A DNA stretch of 64,000 nt, taken from Luteipulveratus mongoliensis (GTDB lineage: Bacteria; Actinomycetota; Actinomycetes; Actinomycetales; Dermatophilaceae). Below the pieces are notes generated by a model, which saw only the letters and a program-made list of their open reading frames with translations, ran no database searches and had not been told where the DNA came from. Positions within the stretch are counted from its first letter, which is position 1. Each line of letters starts with the position of its first letter. A program made the translations under genes and the position numbers. Of this stretch, positions 52,797 through 63,786 are shown piece by piece. The DNA lies in assembly GCF_001190945.1 (NCBI RefSeq), contig NZ_CP011112.1, positions 3,720,001-3,784,000 on the forward strand, written 5' to 3'.

Positions 52797-53756
52797 ATGG
52801 AGCTCATCACCGCCCCGTCCGTCCCCACTTCCTGGGCGCGCGTCGACCAGCCCGAGCGGCCACCCGTACGCGTCGGTCTGGTGCAGCACGCCTGGGACGA
52901 GGACGCCGACCGTCTGCGGGGCACCCTGCTGGACGGCATCCGTACGGCCGCCGACGCGGGCGCCCGCATCGTCTTCCTGCCCGAGCTGACACTGTCGCGC
53001 TACCCCGCCGACACGCTGCCGCACGGCACGCCGTCCGCGATCGCCGAGAGCCTCGAGGACGGGCCGACCATCACCTTCGCGCGCGATGCCGCTGCGCAGT
53101 CCGGCGCGCTCGTGCACGCGTCGCTCTACGAGCGGGCCGACGAGGGCGACGGACTCGGTTTCAACACCGCGATCCTCGTCGCGCCGGACGGTCGCCTGGT
53201 GGCACGTACCCGAAAGACCCACATCCCCGTGACAGCCGGTTACTACGAGGACAAGTACTTCCGTCCCGGTCCGGCCGATGACGCGTATCCCGTTGTCCCC
53301 CTTCAGGATCCGCAGATCAAGGTCGGTCTCCCGACATGCTGGGACGAGTGGTTCCCCGAGGTGGCTCGGCTGTACGCCCTGGGTGACGCCGATGTCCTCG
53401 CCTACCCCACGGCGATCGGCTCGGAGCCCGACCACCCCGAGTTCGACACCCAGCCGTTGTGGCAGCACACGATCGTCGGCCACGCGATCGCCAACGGCCT
53501 GTTCGTGGTCGTCCCCAACCGCTACGGAACCGAGGGTCTGATCACGTTCTACGGCACCTCGTTCATCGCCGATCCTTACGGTCGGGTGCTCGTCCAGGCC
53601 CCGCGCGACCGGGCGGCCGCGCTCGTCGCCGACCTCGACCTGTCCCAGCGCAAGGACTGGCTGGACCTCTTCCCGTTCCTCGCCACGCGGCGACCGGACT
53701 CGTACGCCGACCTCGCCGCTCCCGTACGCCCCGAGCACCAGCGGCACGTCGACTGA
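52797..53756 (+). CDS. aguB: N-carbamoylputrescine amidase
   Basis: Nitrilase-fold hydrolase that converts N-carbamoylputrescine to putrescine, CO2 and ammonia. The Glu-Lys-Cys triad is E63 (FLPELTLS), K140 (RTRKTHIP) and C181 (LPTCWDEWFPE). The CWDEWFPE block and the adjacent agmatine deiminase gene support this substrate over other carbon-nitrogen hydrolases. The stop overlaps the aguA start (TGATG). Confidence 0.9.
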   Translation: MELITAPSVPTSWARVDQPERPPVRVGLVQHAWDEDADRLRGTLLDGIRTAADAGARIVFLPELTLSRYPADTLPHGTPSAIAESLEDGPTITFARDAAAQSGALVHASLYERADEGDGLGFNTAILVAPDGRLVARTRKTHIPVTAGYYEDKYFRPGPADDAYPVVPLQDPQIKVGLPTCWDEWFPEVARLYALGDADVLAYPTAIGSEPDHPEFDTQPLWQHTIVGHAIANGLFVVVPNRYGTEGLITFYGTSFIADPYGRVLVQAPRDRAAALVADLDLSQRKDWLDLFPFLATRRPDSYADLAAPVRPEHQRHVD

Positions 53757-54790
53757 TGGCGCCCTGGATCATGCCGTCCGAGACGGCAGAGCACTCCTGC
53801 ACCTGGATGGCCTGGCCGCACGCCGGTTACACCCTGGGTGGCACCAGGCTGGAGGCCGAGGCGGCCCGTCGAACGTGGGCCGCCGTGGCCAACGCGGTTG
53901 TCGGGTTCGAGCCCGTACACATGGTCGTGGACCCGTCCGCGGCCGAGGTCGCCCGCGCGCACCTCGACCCGTCAGTCGCGCTGCACGAGGCGCCGTTGGA
54001 CGACGCATGGATGCGCGACATCGGCCCGAGCTTCGTGCTCGACGGGGCCGGCCGGCTCGGCGCCGTCGACTGGGTCTTCAACGGCTGGGGCGCACAGTCG
54101 TGGGCCACCTGGGAGCACGACTCCCAGATCGGTTCGTACGTCGCTGGGCTCGCTGACGCGACGGTCATCACGTCACCGATCGTCAACGAGGGCGGTGGAA
54201 TCCACGTCGACGGCGAGGGCACGGTGCTGGTCACCGAGACCGTGCAGCTCGACCCGGGCCGCAACCCGAGTGCGACCAAGGCGGACATCGAGGCCGAGCT
54301 CGCCCGCACGATCGGCGCGACCAAGGTCGTCTGGGTCCCGCGCGGGCTGACCCGCGACTACGAGGAGTTCGGCACTCGTGGGCACGTCGACATCGTGGCG
54401 ACACTCCCCTCGCCCGGTGTCGTCCTGGTGCACGACCAGCAGGACCCCGACCACCCCGACCACGCCGTCAGCCGCGAGGTCATCGACTTCCTCGCCTCTC
54501 AGACAGATGCTCGCGGACGATCCTTCGAGATCGTTCGAATCCCAGCGCCTGCAACGCTTTTCGATGATGACGGGCCGGTCGACTACAGCTACGTCAACCA
54601 CCTGGTCGTCAACGGCGGAGTCATCGCGTGCACCTTCGACGACCCGCACGACGAGCGTGCGCTGGGTGTGCTCGAGCAGGTCTACCCCGGTCGCCGCGTC
54701 GTCGGCGTGGACGCCCGCGAGCTCTATGCGCGCGGCGGCGGCATCCACTGCATCACCCAGCAGCAGCCACTCGCCGGAGAGCAGCACTGA
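53756..54790 (+). CDS. aguA: Agmatine deiminase
   Basis: Hydrolyses agmatine to N-carbamoylputrescine and ammonia; a pentein-fold enzyme. In 344 residues: an N-terminal WMAWPH, DDAWMRDIGPSFV, NEGGGIHVDGEGT, GHVDIVATLPSPG and the catalytic Cys332 in GGGIHCITQQQ. It is translationally coupled to aguB, and together they form a two-step route from agmatine to putrescine. Confidence 0.94.
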   Translation: MAPWIMPSETAEHSCTWMAWPHAGYTLGGTRLEAEAARRTWAAVANAVVGFEPVHMVVDPSAAEVARAHLDPSVALHEAPLDDAWMRDIGPSFVLDGAGRLGAVDWVFNGWGAQSWATWEHDSQIGSYVAGLADATVITSPIVNEGGGIHVDGEGTVLVTETVQLDPGRNPSATKADIEAELARTIGATKVVWVPRGLTRDYEEFGTRGHVDIVATLPSPGVVLVHDQQDPDHPDHAVSREVIDFLASQTDARGRSFEIVRIPAPATLFDDDGPVDYSYVNHLVVNGGVIACTFDDPHDERALGVLEQVYPGRRVVGVDARELYARGGGIHCITQQQPLAGEQH

Positions 54791-54807
54791 CCCCAGGTCC
54801 TGAGATC

Positions 54808-54824
54808 AGGTAATCGATTTACCT
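54808..54824. promoter_or_regulatory. Palindrome upstream of the SDR gene
   Basis: AGGTAA-TCGAT-TTACCT, a perfect 6-bp inverted repeat in the 67-base gap before the SDR gene. It is A+T-rich against its surroundings and may be a repressor operator; a TetR-type site is one possibility. No regulator gene is adjacent. Confidence 0.5.
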
Positions 54825-54857
54825 ACTCGTCCGTATCACGCGGGCTACCGTGTCCGC

Positions 54858-55718
54858 ATGCCTTCCACTCACGACCTCGCCGGTCGTCGCGTGCTCATCA
54901 CCGGCGCCGCTCGCGGCATCGGTGCGGCCCTCGCCCGTCGGCTCCACGCGGCCGGCGCTGAGGTCGCCATCCTCGGCCTCGAACCCGAGCTCCTGCAGGA
55001 GGTCGCCGCCGAGGTCGGCGGTCCATGGGTCGAGTGCAACGTCGCTGACCGCTCCCAGGTCGATGACGCGGTTGCCAAGCTGGTCGCCGAGCTGGGTGGC
55101 CTCGACGTCGTGGTCGCCAACGCCGGCATCGCCAAGCAGCTGCCGCTCGACGGTGGCGACCCGACCGTCATGGAGCGCACGCTCCAGGTCAACGTGCTCG
55201 GCGTCTACTACACCCTTCGGGCCGCCGCTCCCCACATCAACCACCCGGGCGGGTACGCCCTGGTCACCTCCTCGTTGGCCGCCGGCATCAGCCTCCCGCT
55301 GCTCGGCGCATACTCCGCGTCGAAGGCAGCTGTCGAGGCGCTCGGCAACACCTTCCGGATGGAGGTACGGCCCACCGGCGCCAAGGTCGGTGTCGCCTAC
55401 TTCGCCGAGATCGACACCGACATGACCAGCCGCGGATTCGGCACCGAGTCGGCGGCAGCCCTGCTCGGCGGCGGCGGCTCGGTCAGTGGCGTCGCACCGC
55501 TCACCTCCGCGATCGATGCGCTCGAACGCGGCATCACGCGACGGTCGCGGCGGATCTGCGCGCCGTTCTGGGTCCGCGGTGTGCTCCCCGTCCGCGAGGT
55601 CGCGCAACGGGTCGTCGAGCTGCGCCCGCTCCCCCGGCTGACCGAGGCGCTGGAGATGGCTCGCCACGAGAACGTCGACTTCACGACTGCGCAGCCCGAC
55701 CCCACACGCCGCCCCTGA
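54858..55718 (+). CDS. Short-chain dehydrogenase/reductase
   Basis: A classical SDR of 286 residues: the NAD(P) loop GAARGIGAAL, VVANAGI (the NNAG position), the catalytic Ser in VTSSLAAG and the YSASK motif. The C-terminal substrate region is long and contains GGGGSVSGVAP. Substrate unknown; the subgroup is often annotated as short-chain oxidoreductases of lipid or sterol type. The TGA overlaps the start of the next gene. Confidence 0.9.
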   Translation: MPSTHDLAGRRVLITGAARGIGAALARRLHAAGAEVAILGLEPELLQEVAAEVGGPWVECNVADRSQVDDAVAKLVAELGGLDVVVANAGIAKQLPLDGGDPTVMERTLQVNVLGVYYTLRAAAPHINHPGGYALVTSSLAAGISLPLLGAYSASKAAVEALGNTFRMEVRPTGAKVGVAYFAEIDTDMTSRGFGTESAAALLGGGGSVSGVAPLTSAIDALERGITRRSRRICAPFWVRGVLPVREVAQRVVELRPLPRLTEALEMARHENVDFTTAQPDPTRRP

Positions 55719-56251
55719 TGAGTGCGCGGATCGGCCCCGGCACGCGCCGGGAGATGGGCCTGCCGGCGTACGTCATGACTCGGGTGGCCGGCAAGGTCAC
55801 CCACACCGAGCCGCCGGCGATCTTCACGACGCTGGCTCGCACCCGCAAGACCTACTGGGGCTGGCTCGGATTCGCCGCGACACTCATGCCTTTCGGGAGC
55901 CTGCACCGCCGGGAGAGCGAGCTCGTCATCCTGCGCACCGCGCATCGCAAGGGAAGCGACTACGAGTGGGCTCACCACGAACGTCTCGGACGGCGAGCAG
56001 GCCTGAGCCGCAACGAAATTGAGGCGCTTGGCCGTGAGGACGCCGGCGACTGGTCGCCCAGGGAAGCCACCCTCATCGCCGCCACCGATGAGCTGCTGCG
56101 TGATGACGACCTCAGCGACGCGATGTGGACCCGGGTGCGCGAGCATCTGGACGAACGCGAGAGCATCGAGCTGCTGCTCCTGATCGGGCATTACGCGATG
56201 CTGGCGACGACCCTGTCGACGCTGCGCATCAGCCCCGATTCCAGTTCCTGA
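55718..56251 (+). CDS. Carboxymuconolactone decarboxylase-like (AhpD-fold) protein
   Basis: A 177-residue helical protein of the CMD/AhpD superfamily: LHRRESELVILRTAHRKGSDYEW then HHERLGRRAGLSRNEIEAL. It lacks the CxxC redox pair of true AhpD and so resembles the decarboxylase-like or uncharacterised branch. ATG 55718 overlaps the SDR stop, so the two act together. The 220 bases after it, up to the M4 gene, hold no gene I can support. Confidence 0.87.
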   Translation: MSARIGPGTRREMGLPAYVMTRVAGKVTHTEPPAIFTTLARTRKTYWGWLGFAATLMPFGSLHRRESELVILRTAHRKGSDYEWAHHERLGRRAGLSRNEIEALGREDAGDWSPREATLIAATDELLRDDDLSDAMWTRVREHLDERESIELLLLIGHYAMLATTLSTLRISPDSSS

Positions 56252-56471
56252 ACATCACCTGAACGTTTCTTGACCGTGCGTGTGCATGGTGGATTCATTC
56301 CCCCCTGGAACGCCATTTCCTACCACCCAACACGTCAGGAACCTTGCCGCGGCACAACTGGATTCACGACTCTTCGGGCAGCCCACCAGGAAGCACTCGG
56401 CCAGAGCTGAGTGGTCCCAGGCTGGCTCCCCCCGCCACCAGACCGGTGGCTCCGTAAGAGGAGGAACGTCA

Positions 56472-58571
56472 GTGAAACATCTGAAGCCCGTCGTCATCGG
56501 TACGACGCTCGCCGCCGCAGTCGCCCTGTGCCCCACCACGAGCGCCTTCGGTTCCGTCTCCGGATCACCTCAACCCGTGCCACACGCCAAGGCCGTCGCC
56601 AACGCACAGTCGAACGCCGCGCAGGCCGCGACCTCGTTGGGCCTCGGCAGTGACGAGGCACTGGTCGTCAAGGACGTCATCGTCGACGCCAACGGCGCCA
56701 AGCACATCCGCTACAACCGCACCTACAAGGGTCTGAAGGTCATCGGCGGCGACTTCGTCAGCCACGCCGACAAGGCCGGCAAGGTCACCAGCGTCACCTG
56801 GAACCGCGGACTGCAGAAGATGGCTTCGCTGACCACCGCGCCGCGCATCTCGAAGTCCACCGCGCTCGCGGCGGGCAAGAAGAACGCCGCGGCGAAGAAG
56901 TCCACGGCCGGCACCGCCAAGGGCGACCTGGTGGTCTACGCCGCGTCGGGCAAGCCCACCCTTGCGTACGAGGTCGTCACCCGAGGCTCGCAGAAGGACG
57001 GCACGCCCAGCGAGCTGCACACCTTCGTCGATGCAGCGACCGGGGCGACGCTGGGTTCGCGGGAGCGGATCGAGACCGGCACGGGCGACGGTGTCCACGT
57101 CGGCAACGTCACCCTCGACACCACCAAGAACGCCAGCGGGCAGTTCCAGCTCAAGGACAGCCACGGCAACTACACGACAGACACCCACAGCCAGGGCAAC
57201 GAGTCCACGGGCTCGGGTCCGGCCGGTGACCTGTACGTCGGTGCCGACGACTCCTGGGGCAACGGCACGGCCGGCAAGACCAGTGAGTCGCCTGCAGTCG
57301 ATGCCCACTACGGCGCGACCAAGACGTTCGAGTACTACAAGAACGTCCAGGGCCGCAACGGCATCTGGAACGACGGACGCGGTGCACCTTCACGCGTGCA
57401 CTTCGGCTCCTCGGGCGCCTACCAGAACGCGTTCTGGGACGGCACGCAGATGTCGTACGGCGACGGATCCGGTGGCACTCACCCGCTGACCGCGATCGAT
57501 GTGGCCGGCCACGAGATGAGCCACGGTGTCACCGAGAACACCGCCGGTCTGGACTACAGCGGCGACGCCGGTGGTCTGAACGAGGCGACCTCGGACATCT
57601 TCGGCACCAACGTGGAGTGGTACGCCGCCAACGCCGAGGACCCGGGCGACTACCTCATCGGCGAGGAGATCGACATCAACGGCGACGGCTCGCCGCTGCG
57701 CTACATGGACAAGCCGTCCAAGGACGGCGGGTCCAAGGACTGCTGGTCCTCCACCCTGGGCAACCTCGACCCGCACTACTCCTCAGGTCCGCTGAACCAC
57801 TGGTTCTTCATGGCTGCTGAGGGCTCGGGTGCCAAGACCATCAACGGTGTCGCCTACGACAGCCCGACCTGCGCCGGCACACCCGCCGTCACGGGCATCG
57901 GTCGCGACAAGGCTGCCAAGATCTGGTACAAGACGCTCTCGACCTACCTGACCAGCGGCAGCAACTACGCCGCCGCCCGCAACGGTGCGGTCAAGTCGGC
58001 CAAGGACCTCTACGGTGCGACGTCGGCCGAGTGCAAGGGCGTCGAGGCGGCCTTCACGGCCATCTCGGTCGTGGCAGGCACGGAGAAGTGTGACGGTGGC
58101 ACCACGCCGCCCACCGGCGACAACCTGCTGACCAACCCGGGCTTCGAGTCCGGTGCAGTCAGCTGGACCGGCACCTCCGGCCCCATCACCAACAACTCCG
58201 GTCGCCCGGCTCACGCGGGCTCCTGGAAGATGTGGCTCGGCGGCAACGGCTCCACGGCCAACGAGAACGAGTCGCAGCAGGTAGCCGTTCCGGCCACCGG
58301 TACGCCGAAGCTGTCGTACTGGATCCGCACGGACACCTCCGAGTCCGGCAGCAGGGTGTACGACTCCGCCAAGGTCCAGGTCATCAACGGCTCGACGACC
58401 TCGACGCTGGCGACGTACTCCAACGTCGGCACCAACGCGACGTACACGCAGAAGACGTTCGACCTGTCGGCGTACAAGGGCAAGACGATCACGGTCAAGT
58501 TCTCTGCGACCGAGGACTCCTCGCTGCAGACGAGCTTCGTCGTCGACGACGTCTCGGTGACGGCGAGCTGA
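56472..58571 (+). CDS. Secreted M4 (thermolysin-type) metallopeptidase
   Basis: A 699-residue zinc endopeptidase. Signal peptide (1-32), FTP/PepSY-type propeptide (to about 200), M4 catalytic domains with HEMSH (347-351) and the third ligand Glu371 in GGLNEATSD, and a C-terminal module (551-699) that recurs in the two peptidase genes downstream. GTG 56472 has GAGGAGGA upstream. A strong terminator follows. The shared module probably binds carbohydrate or assists secretion, by analogy with other proprotein-type extensions; this is inference. Confidence 0.95.
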   Translation: MKHLKPVVIGTTLAAAVALCPTTSAFGSVSGSPQPVPHAKAVANAQSNAAQAATSLGLGSDEALVVKDVIVDANGAKHIRYNRTYKGLKVIGGDFVSHADKAGKVTSVTWNRGLQKMASLTTAPRISKSTALAAGKKNAAAKKSTAGTAKGDLVVYAASGKPTLAYEVVTRGSQKDGTPSELHTFVDAATGATLGSRERIETGTGDGVHVGNVTLDTTKNASGQFQLKDSHGNYTTDTHSQGNESTGSGPAGDLYVGADDSWGNGTAGKTSESPAVDAHYGATKTFEYYKNVQGRNGIWNDGRGAPSRVHFGSSGAYQNAFWDGTQMSYGDGSGGTHPLTAIDVAGHEMSHGVTENTAGLDYSGDAGGLNEATSDIFGTNVEWYAANAEDPGDYLIGEEIDINGDGSPLRYMDKPSKDGGSKDCWSSTLGNLDPHYSSGPLNHWFFMAAEGSGAKTINGVAYDSPTCAGTPAVTGIGRDKAAKIWYKTLSTYLTSGSNYAAARNGAVKSAKDLYGATSAECKGVEAAFTAISVVAGTEKCDGGTTPPTGDNLLTNPGFESGAVSWTGTSGPITNNSGRPAHAGSWKMWLGGNGSTANENESQQVAVPATGTPKLSYWIRTDTSESGSRVYDSAKVQVINGSTTSTLATYSNVGTNATYTQKTFDLSAYKGKTITVKFSATEDSSLQTSFVVDDVSVTAS

Positions 58572-58595
58572 TTCCAGCTTCTTCGCACTGACCGG

Positions 58596-58629
58596 CCGGC
58601 CGCCGTACCTTCCGGGGTACGGCGGCCGG
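58596..58629 (+). terminator. Terminator after the M4 peptidase gene
   Basis: A perfect 14-bp stem (CCGGCCGCCGTACC / GGTACGGCGGCCGG) with a 6-base loop, 25 bases after the M4 stop. It suggests that the S1 gene has its own promoter or depends on read-through. Confidence 0.82.
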
Positions 58630-58670
58630 TCCGGTTTGTGACCCAATCCCCTTTGGCGACAGGAAAGCTC

Positions 58671-60005
58671 ATGACCACACGATCCCTGCGGACCGCATCC
58701 GCACTCGGGGTGCTGTGCGCCGCAACCACCCTCGCGACCGCACTCGCACCGGCGGCCACCGCCGCCCGCACACCACGCCCCACGACCGTCGCGGCCGACA
58801 GTCTCGAGTCGACGATCGCGCTCAACAACTGCTCGGCATCACTCGTGCGCTACCCGACCTCGGTCGGCTCGGACCGCGCGTTGATGCTGACGAACGGCCA
58901 CTGCTACGAGGGCGGCTTCATCGACGCCGGCGTCGTGCTGCGCAACAAGGCGAGCTCACGCTCGGGCACCTTGCTCGACGCGGCGGGCAACAGCAGCGGC
59001 ACGGTCAAGGCCGACACGTTGCTCTACGGCACGATGACCGGCAACGACGTCGCGCTCTACCAGCTCACCGAGACCTTCGATGCGATCAAGAACCGTACGT
59101 CGCGCTCGCCGCTCACCATCTCGGGCAGCCATCCGGTCGACGGCACCTCGATCGCGGTCGAGTCCGGCTACTGGAAGCGCGTCTGGAACTGCTCCATCAG
59201 CGGGTTCGTCCCGACCGTGCGCGAAGGCGACTGGACGTGGCACGACTCCGTTCGCTACAGCTCATCCGGGTGCGATGTCATCGGCGGCAGCTCGGGCTCT
59301 CCGGTGGTCAACACCTCGACCGGTGAGGTCGTCGCGATCAACAACACCATCAACGAGAACGGCGAGATGTGCACGGTCAACAACCCGTGTGAGGTGGACG
59401 AGTCCGGCCACACCACGGCGACCAAGGGTCGCGGTTACGCCCAGGAGACCTACTGGTTCACCACCTGCCTGACCTCGGCGCGGGTCATCGACCTCACCGT
59501 TGCCGGCTGCAAGCTGACCGGCGCCACCACGGAGCCGCCGCCGACGGGTGCCAACCTGCTGAAGAACCCCGGCTTCGAGTCCGGCGCGGTCAACTGGACC
59601 GGCACGTCCGGCCCGATCACCAACGACTCCGGCCGACCGGCCCACTCCGGGACGTGGAAGGCATGGCTCGGCGGCAACGGACGTACGAGCAGCGAGAACG
59701 TCTCCCAGTCCGTGACCATCCCAGCCACGGCCACAGCACCCAAGCTGTCCTACTGGATTCGCAGTGACACCAACGAAACTGGCAGCACGGTGTACGACAC
59801 CCTCAAGGTCCAGGTCGTCAGCGGCACTTCGACGACCACGTTGGCCACGCACAGCAATGTCGGGACCAGCTCGACATACACGCAAAAGACCATCGACCTG
59901 TCGGCGTACAAGGGCAAGACCATCACCCTCAAGTACGCGGCGACCGAAGACTCCTCCCTCCAGACGAGCTTCGTCATCGACGACACCTCAGTCACGGTCG
60001 GCTGA
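58671..60005 (+). CDS. Secreted trypsin-like serine peptidase with C-terminal module
   Basis: A 444-residue S1-fold peptidase. Signal peptide (about 1-32), catalytic triad His77 (TNGHCYEGG), Asp126 (GNDVALYQL) and Ser208 (GSSGSPVV), then a linker and the shared module (295-444). ATG 58671 has AGGAAAG upstream; the GTG at 58638 was rejected. DNA of the module is almost identical to that in the M28 gene over 335 bases. Confidence 0.93.
   Translation: MTTRSLRTASALGVLCAATTLATALAPAATAARTPRPTTVAADSLESTIALNNCSASLVRYPTSVGSDRALMLTNGHCYEGGFIDAGVVLRNKASSRSGTLLDAAGNSSGTVKADTLLYGTMTGNDVALYQLTETFDAIKNRTSRSPLTISGSHPVDGTSIAVESGYWKRVWNCSISGFVPTVREGDWTWHDSVRYSSSGCDVIGGSSGSPVVNTSTGEVVAINNTINENGEMCTVNNPCEVDESGHTTATKGRGYAQETYWFTTCLTSARVIDLTVAGCKLTGATTEPPPTGANLLKNPGFESGAVNWTGTSGPITNDSGRPAHSGTWKAWLGGNGRTSSENVSQSVTIPATATAPKLSYWIRSDTNETGSTVYDTLKVQVVSGTSTTTLATHSNVGTSSTYTQKTIDLSAYKGKTITLKYAATEDSSLQTSFVIDDTSVTVG
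59541..59875 (+). repeat. Near-identical 335-bp tract, copy 1
   Basis: Encodes the first part of the C-terminal module of the S1 peptidase. It matches 61026-61360 with 4 differences in 335 bases; downstream of 59875 the two copies drop sharply in similarity although they still encode the same domain. Confidence 0.9.
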
Positions 60006-61490
<1,485 letters not shown>

Positions 61491-61492
61491 GC

Positions 61493-61530
61493 GTTCGGTC
61501 GGCCGTCGAACCTTCGGCGGCCGACCGAAC
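61493..61530 (+). terminator. Terminator after the M28 peptidase gene
   Basis: A 13-bp stem (GTTCGGTCGGCCG / CGGCCGACCGAAC) with a 12-base interior that can pair further, 3 bases after the M28 stop. It ends the peptidase cluster. Confidence 0.8.
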
Positions 61531-61641
61531 CCGTTCTTGACGAAGCGACAAGACGATCCTGGGCCACCGCAGTCAGCGCCTCTGACACACTACGAACCTC
61601 CAGGGACGTTCCTGTCACACGGCGATTCGGGGGGATCACGG

Positions 61642-63786
61642 ATGGAACAGCAGAATCCGCCGCCGTCCACCTCATCTCAGCCGACAAGGCAGCAGCGCAC
61701 TCTGACGAGGTTTCTCAGCTCGCTTCTGACCCTGCTCATCCTGCCGGCAGCCTTCTTCTTCCTTCCGGTTCACTCACTTGAGGCGTGGCGAGAGCAGAAC
61801 TGGTTGCTCGCCTTAGGCATCTTCGCGCTCATTGCCGGGCTGGTGGTCTGGGTCCTCGTCAAGGACGCCCGGGACGACGCCGCACCGGACATGGTGCTTC
61901 CGGCCATCGATCAGGCCGCCGCGGACCTTGCGAAAGCCGTCAGCGACGAGTGGAAGAACGAGGTCGGTAGCCGAGACCTCAGCAAGCTGCTGCCCGTCAC
62001 GCTCAGACCGACGACCCGTTCGCTGATCAGATCCGGGCCGAGCGTCGGGGAGCAGGAGGTTCTCCTGCGTACGACTGAAGACGCCATGGAGGCGTACCTG
62101 GCCATTCCCAGCCGACGCTGTGTGATTCTCGGCGAGCCTGGCACCGGTAAGACGACGACCGCCGTGCTGCTGACCAGACAGCTGCTTGAGTCGTGGAAGC
62201 CTGAGCTCCAGGGCAAGCAAGTCAAAGCCGTACCCGTCTTCGTCTCGCTCGCTGACTGGAAGCCGCTGTCCAGCGAGGGCGCTGAGGCAACCGGGCTCCT
62301 CGACTGGATGAGCAGCAAGCTGTCCGACCAGTACCGCTTCCTGAACGACAAGCGGTATGGCGACAACGTGGCCATGGAGCTGATCAGAACCGGCCGGGTG
62401 CGCCCGGTCCTTGACGGGCTCGACGAGATCGGCATTCCCGATGACCCCGCTGGCACCAAGGCGCTTCAGGCCGAGGCGCTCAGCCAGATCAGCGAGGCGG
62501 CCGACGCGTACTGGTCACAGCCTGCTGAAGACCCCGCGGGTCTGGTGCTCACGTGTCGGGTGCGCGACCTCGAGGCCACGATGGGGGCTGGCGGAGTCCG
62601 CGGGGAGATCGAGGACGCCAGGGTCGTCGAGGTCCAGACCCTTGACCTGAAGGAAGCCAAGGCCTTCATCATGAAAGGTGCGACCGGTGTGCAGCGTGCT
62701 CACTGGGACACGTGGCTGGACACGGTGACGCACGGGGAGCCTGTTGCCGAGGCGTTCTCCCGACCGTTGTTCGTGTCCCTCGCCCGGGGATACCGCTTGG
62801 GCAACGGGGCTCCAGACGATCTGCAGCAGTGTCGAGACGTCCGATCGGTCGAGCGCAAGCTGTTGACCCATCTCGTGGAGAGCGCCTACGCCAAGCGCCC
62901 TGGGGGCGCAGCGGACCGCTGGGGCAGTACCAAGGCGGAGCGGTGGCTCGGGTTCGTCGCGAAGGAGATGAACGTCCGCGGTCTACGCGCCTTCACCTGG
63001 TGGGATCTGCCATCACTTCTCGGCCGTGCGCACAGCCTGCTTGCCGGGCTGATCGGATTCCTTCTGATCGCTCCCGCGGTGGCCATGGGCATCGCCATCG
63101 TCTTCAGCGATGCTCTCGGCACAGCGCAAGCCGTTGTCCTTGCTGGGGTGATCGGTCTCGTGGTCGGCAGCACCTTTGGCTGGCTGTCGATGCACACCGT
63201 GCCGCCACCTGCCGAGATGCACTTCGGGAAATCAGGCCGTGCCCGTTCGATAGCAGTGTCCGGGCTGCTCGTAGGCGCCCTCGGCGCCGCGGCCGGCATG
63301 GTCGCGGGAGGGCCAACGCTCGAACACGCGATCATGGGACTGATGCTGGCGGCTCCCATCGCCATCGCGTACGCAGGGGCGACCATCGACGCCAGCGTTC
63401 GAGTCGCTGGGTCCGGTCGCCTGATGCACAACGACATCGTCGTGGCGCTGGTGTTCACTCTGGCCTACGGAGTACCGATCGCGTTGGTCACCGCAACCGT
63501 CGCGCACCGGCCGGTGCTCGGCATCGTGTTCGGGCTGTGGGCCGGGCTGGCGGGCGGCCTGACCTACGGTCTGCCGTGGCTGGTCACCCTGCGACCAGAG
63601 CGGGTCGGTGTGATCGCGGTGGCACACCTCGTGGTTGCTCAGCTGATCAGTCGGGGTCGGTTGCCGTGGCAGGTCATCCCGTTCCTCGAAGAGGCGTGCA
63701 ACCGTGGCGTGCTGCAACGAGTCGGCCCGGCCTACGAGTTCCGCCACGCGGACCTTCAGGAAGTGCTCGCGGACCGAGCGAAGTAG
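61642..63786 (+). CDS. Membrane-embedded NACHT-domain NTPase
   Basis: A 714-residue protein: two N-terminal transmembrane segments (about 25-42 and 52-72), a NACHT/STAND ATPase with Walker A GEPGTGKT (164-171) and an acidic Walker B VLDGLDE (about 256-262), a helical region, then a C-terminal block of about six hydrophobic segments (about 455-660) and a short winged-helix-like end (FEFRHADLQEVL-type: YEFRHADLQEVLADR). Bacterial NACHT proteins often act in phage defence; the multi-TM C-terminus is a membrane effector in some. No other defence gene is visible before the window ends. A purine-rich GGGGGA stretch precedes ATG 61642. Confidence 0.9.
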   Translation: MEQQNPPPSTSSQPTRQQRTLTRFLSSLLTLLILPAAFFFLPVHSLEAWREQNWLLALGIFALIAGLVVWVLVKDARDDAAPDMVLPAIDQAAADLAKAVSDEWKNEVGSRDLSKLLPVTLRPTTRSLIRSGPSVGEQEVLLRTTEDAMEAYLAIPSRRCVILGEPGTGKTTTAVLLTRQLLESWKPELQGKQVKAVPVFVSLADWKPLSSEGAEATGLLDWMSSKLSDQYRFLNDKRYGDNVAMELIRTGRVRPVLDGLDEIGIPDDPAGTKALQAEALSQISEAADAYWSQPAEDPAGLVLTCRVRDLEATMGAGGVRGEIEDARVVEVQTLDLKEAKAFIMKGATGVQRAHWDTWLDTVTHGEPVAEAFSRPLFVSLARGYRLGNGAPDDLQQCRDVRSVERKLLTHLVESAYAKRPGGAADRWGSTKAERWLGFVAKEMNVRGLRAFTWWDLPSLLGRAHSLLAGLIGFLLIAPAVAMGIAIVFSDALGTAQAVVLAGVIGLVVGSTFGWLSMHTVPPPAEMHFGKSGRARSIAVSGLLVGALGAAAGMVAGGPTLEHAIMGLMLAAPIAIAYAGATIDASVRVAGSGRLMHNDIVVALVFTLAYGVPIALVTATVAHRPVLGIVFGLWAGLAGGLTYGLPWLVTLRPERVGVIAVAHLVVAQLISRGRLPWQVIPFLEEACNRGVLQRVGPAYEFRHADLQEVLADRAK

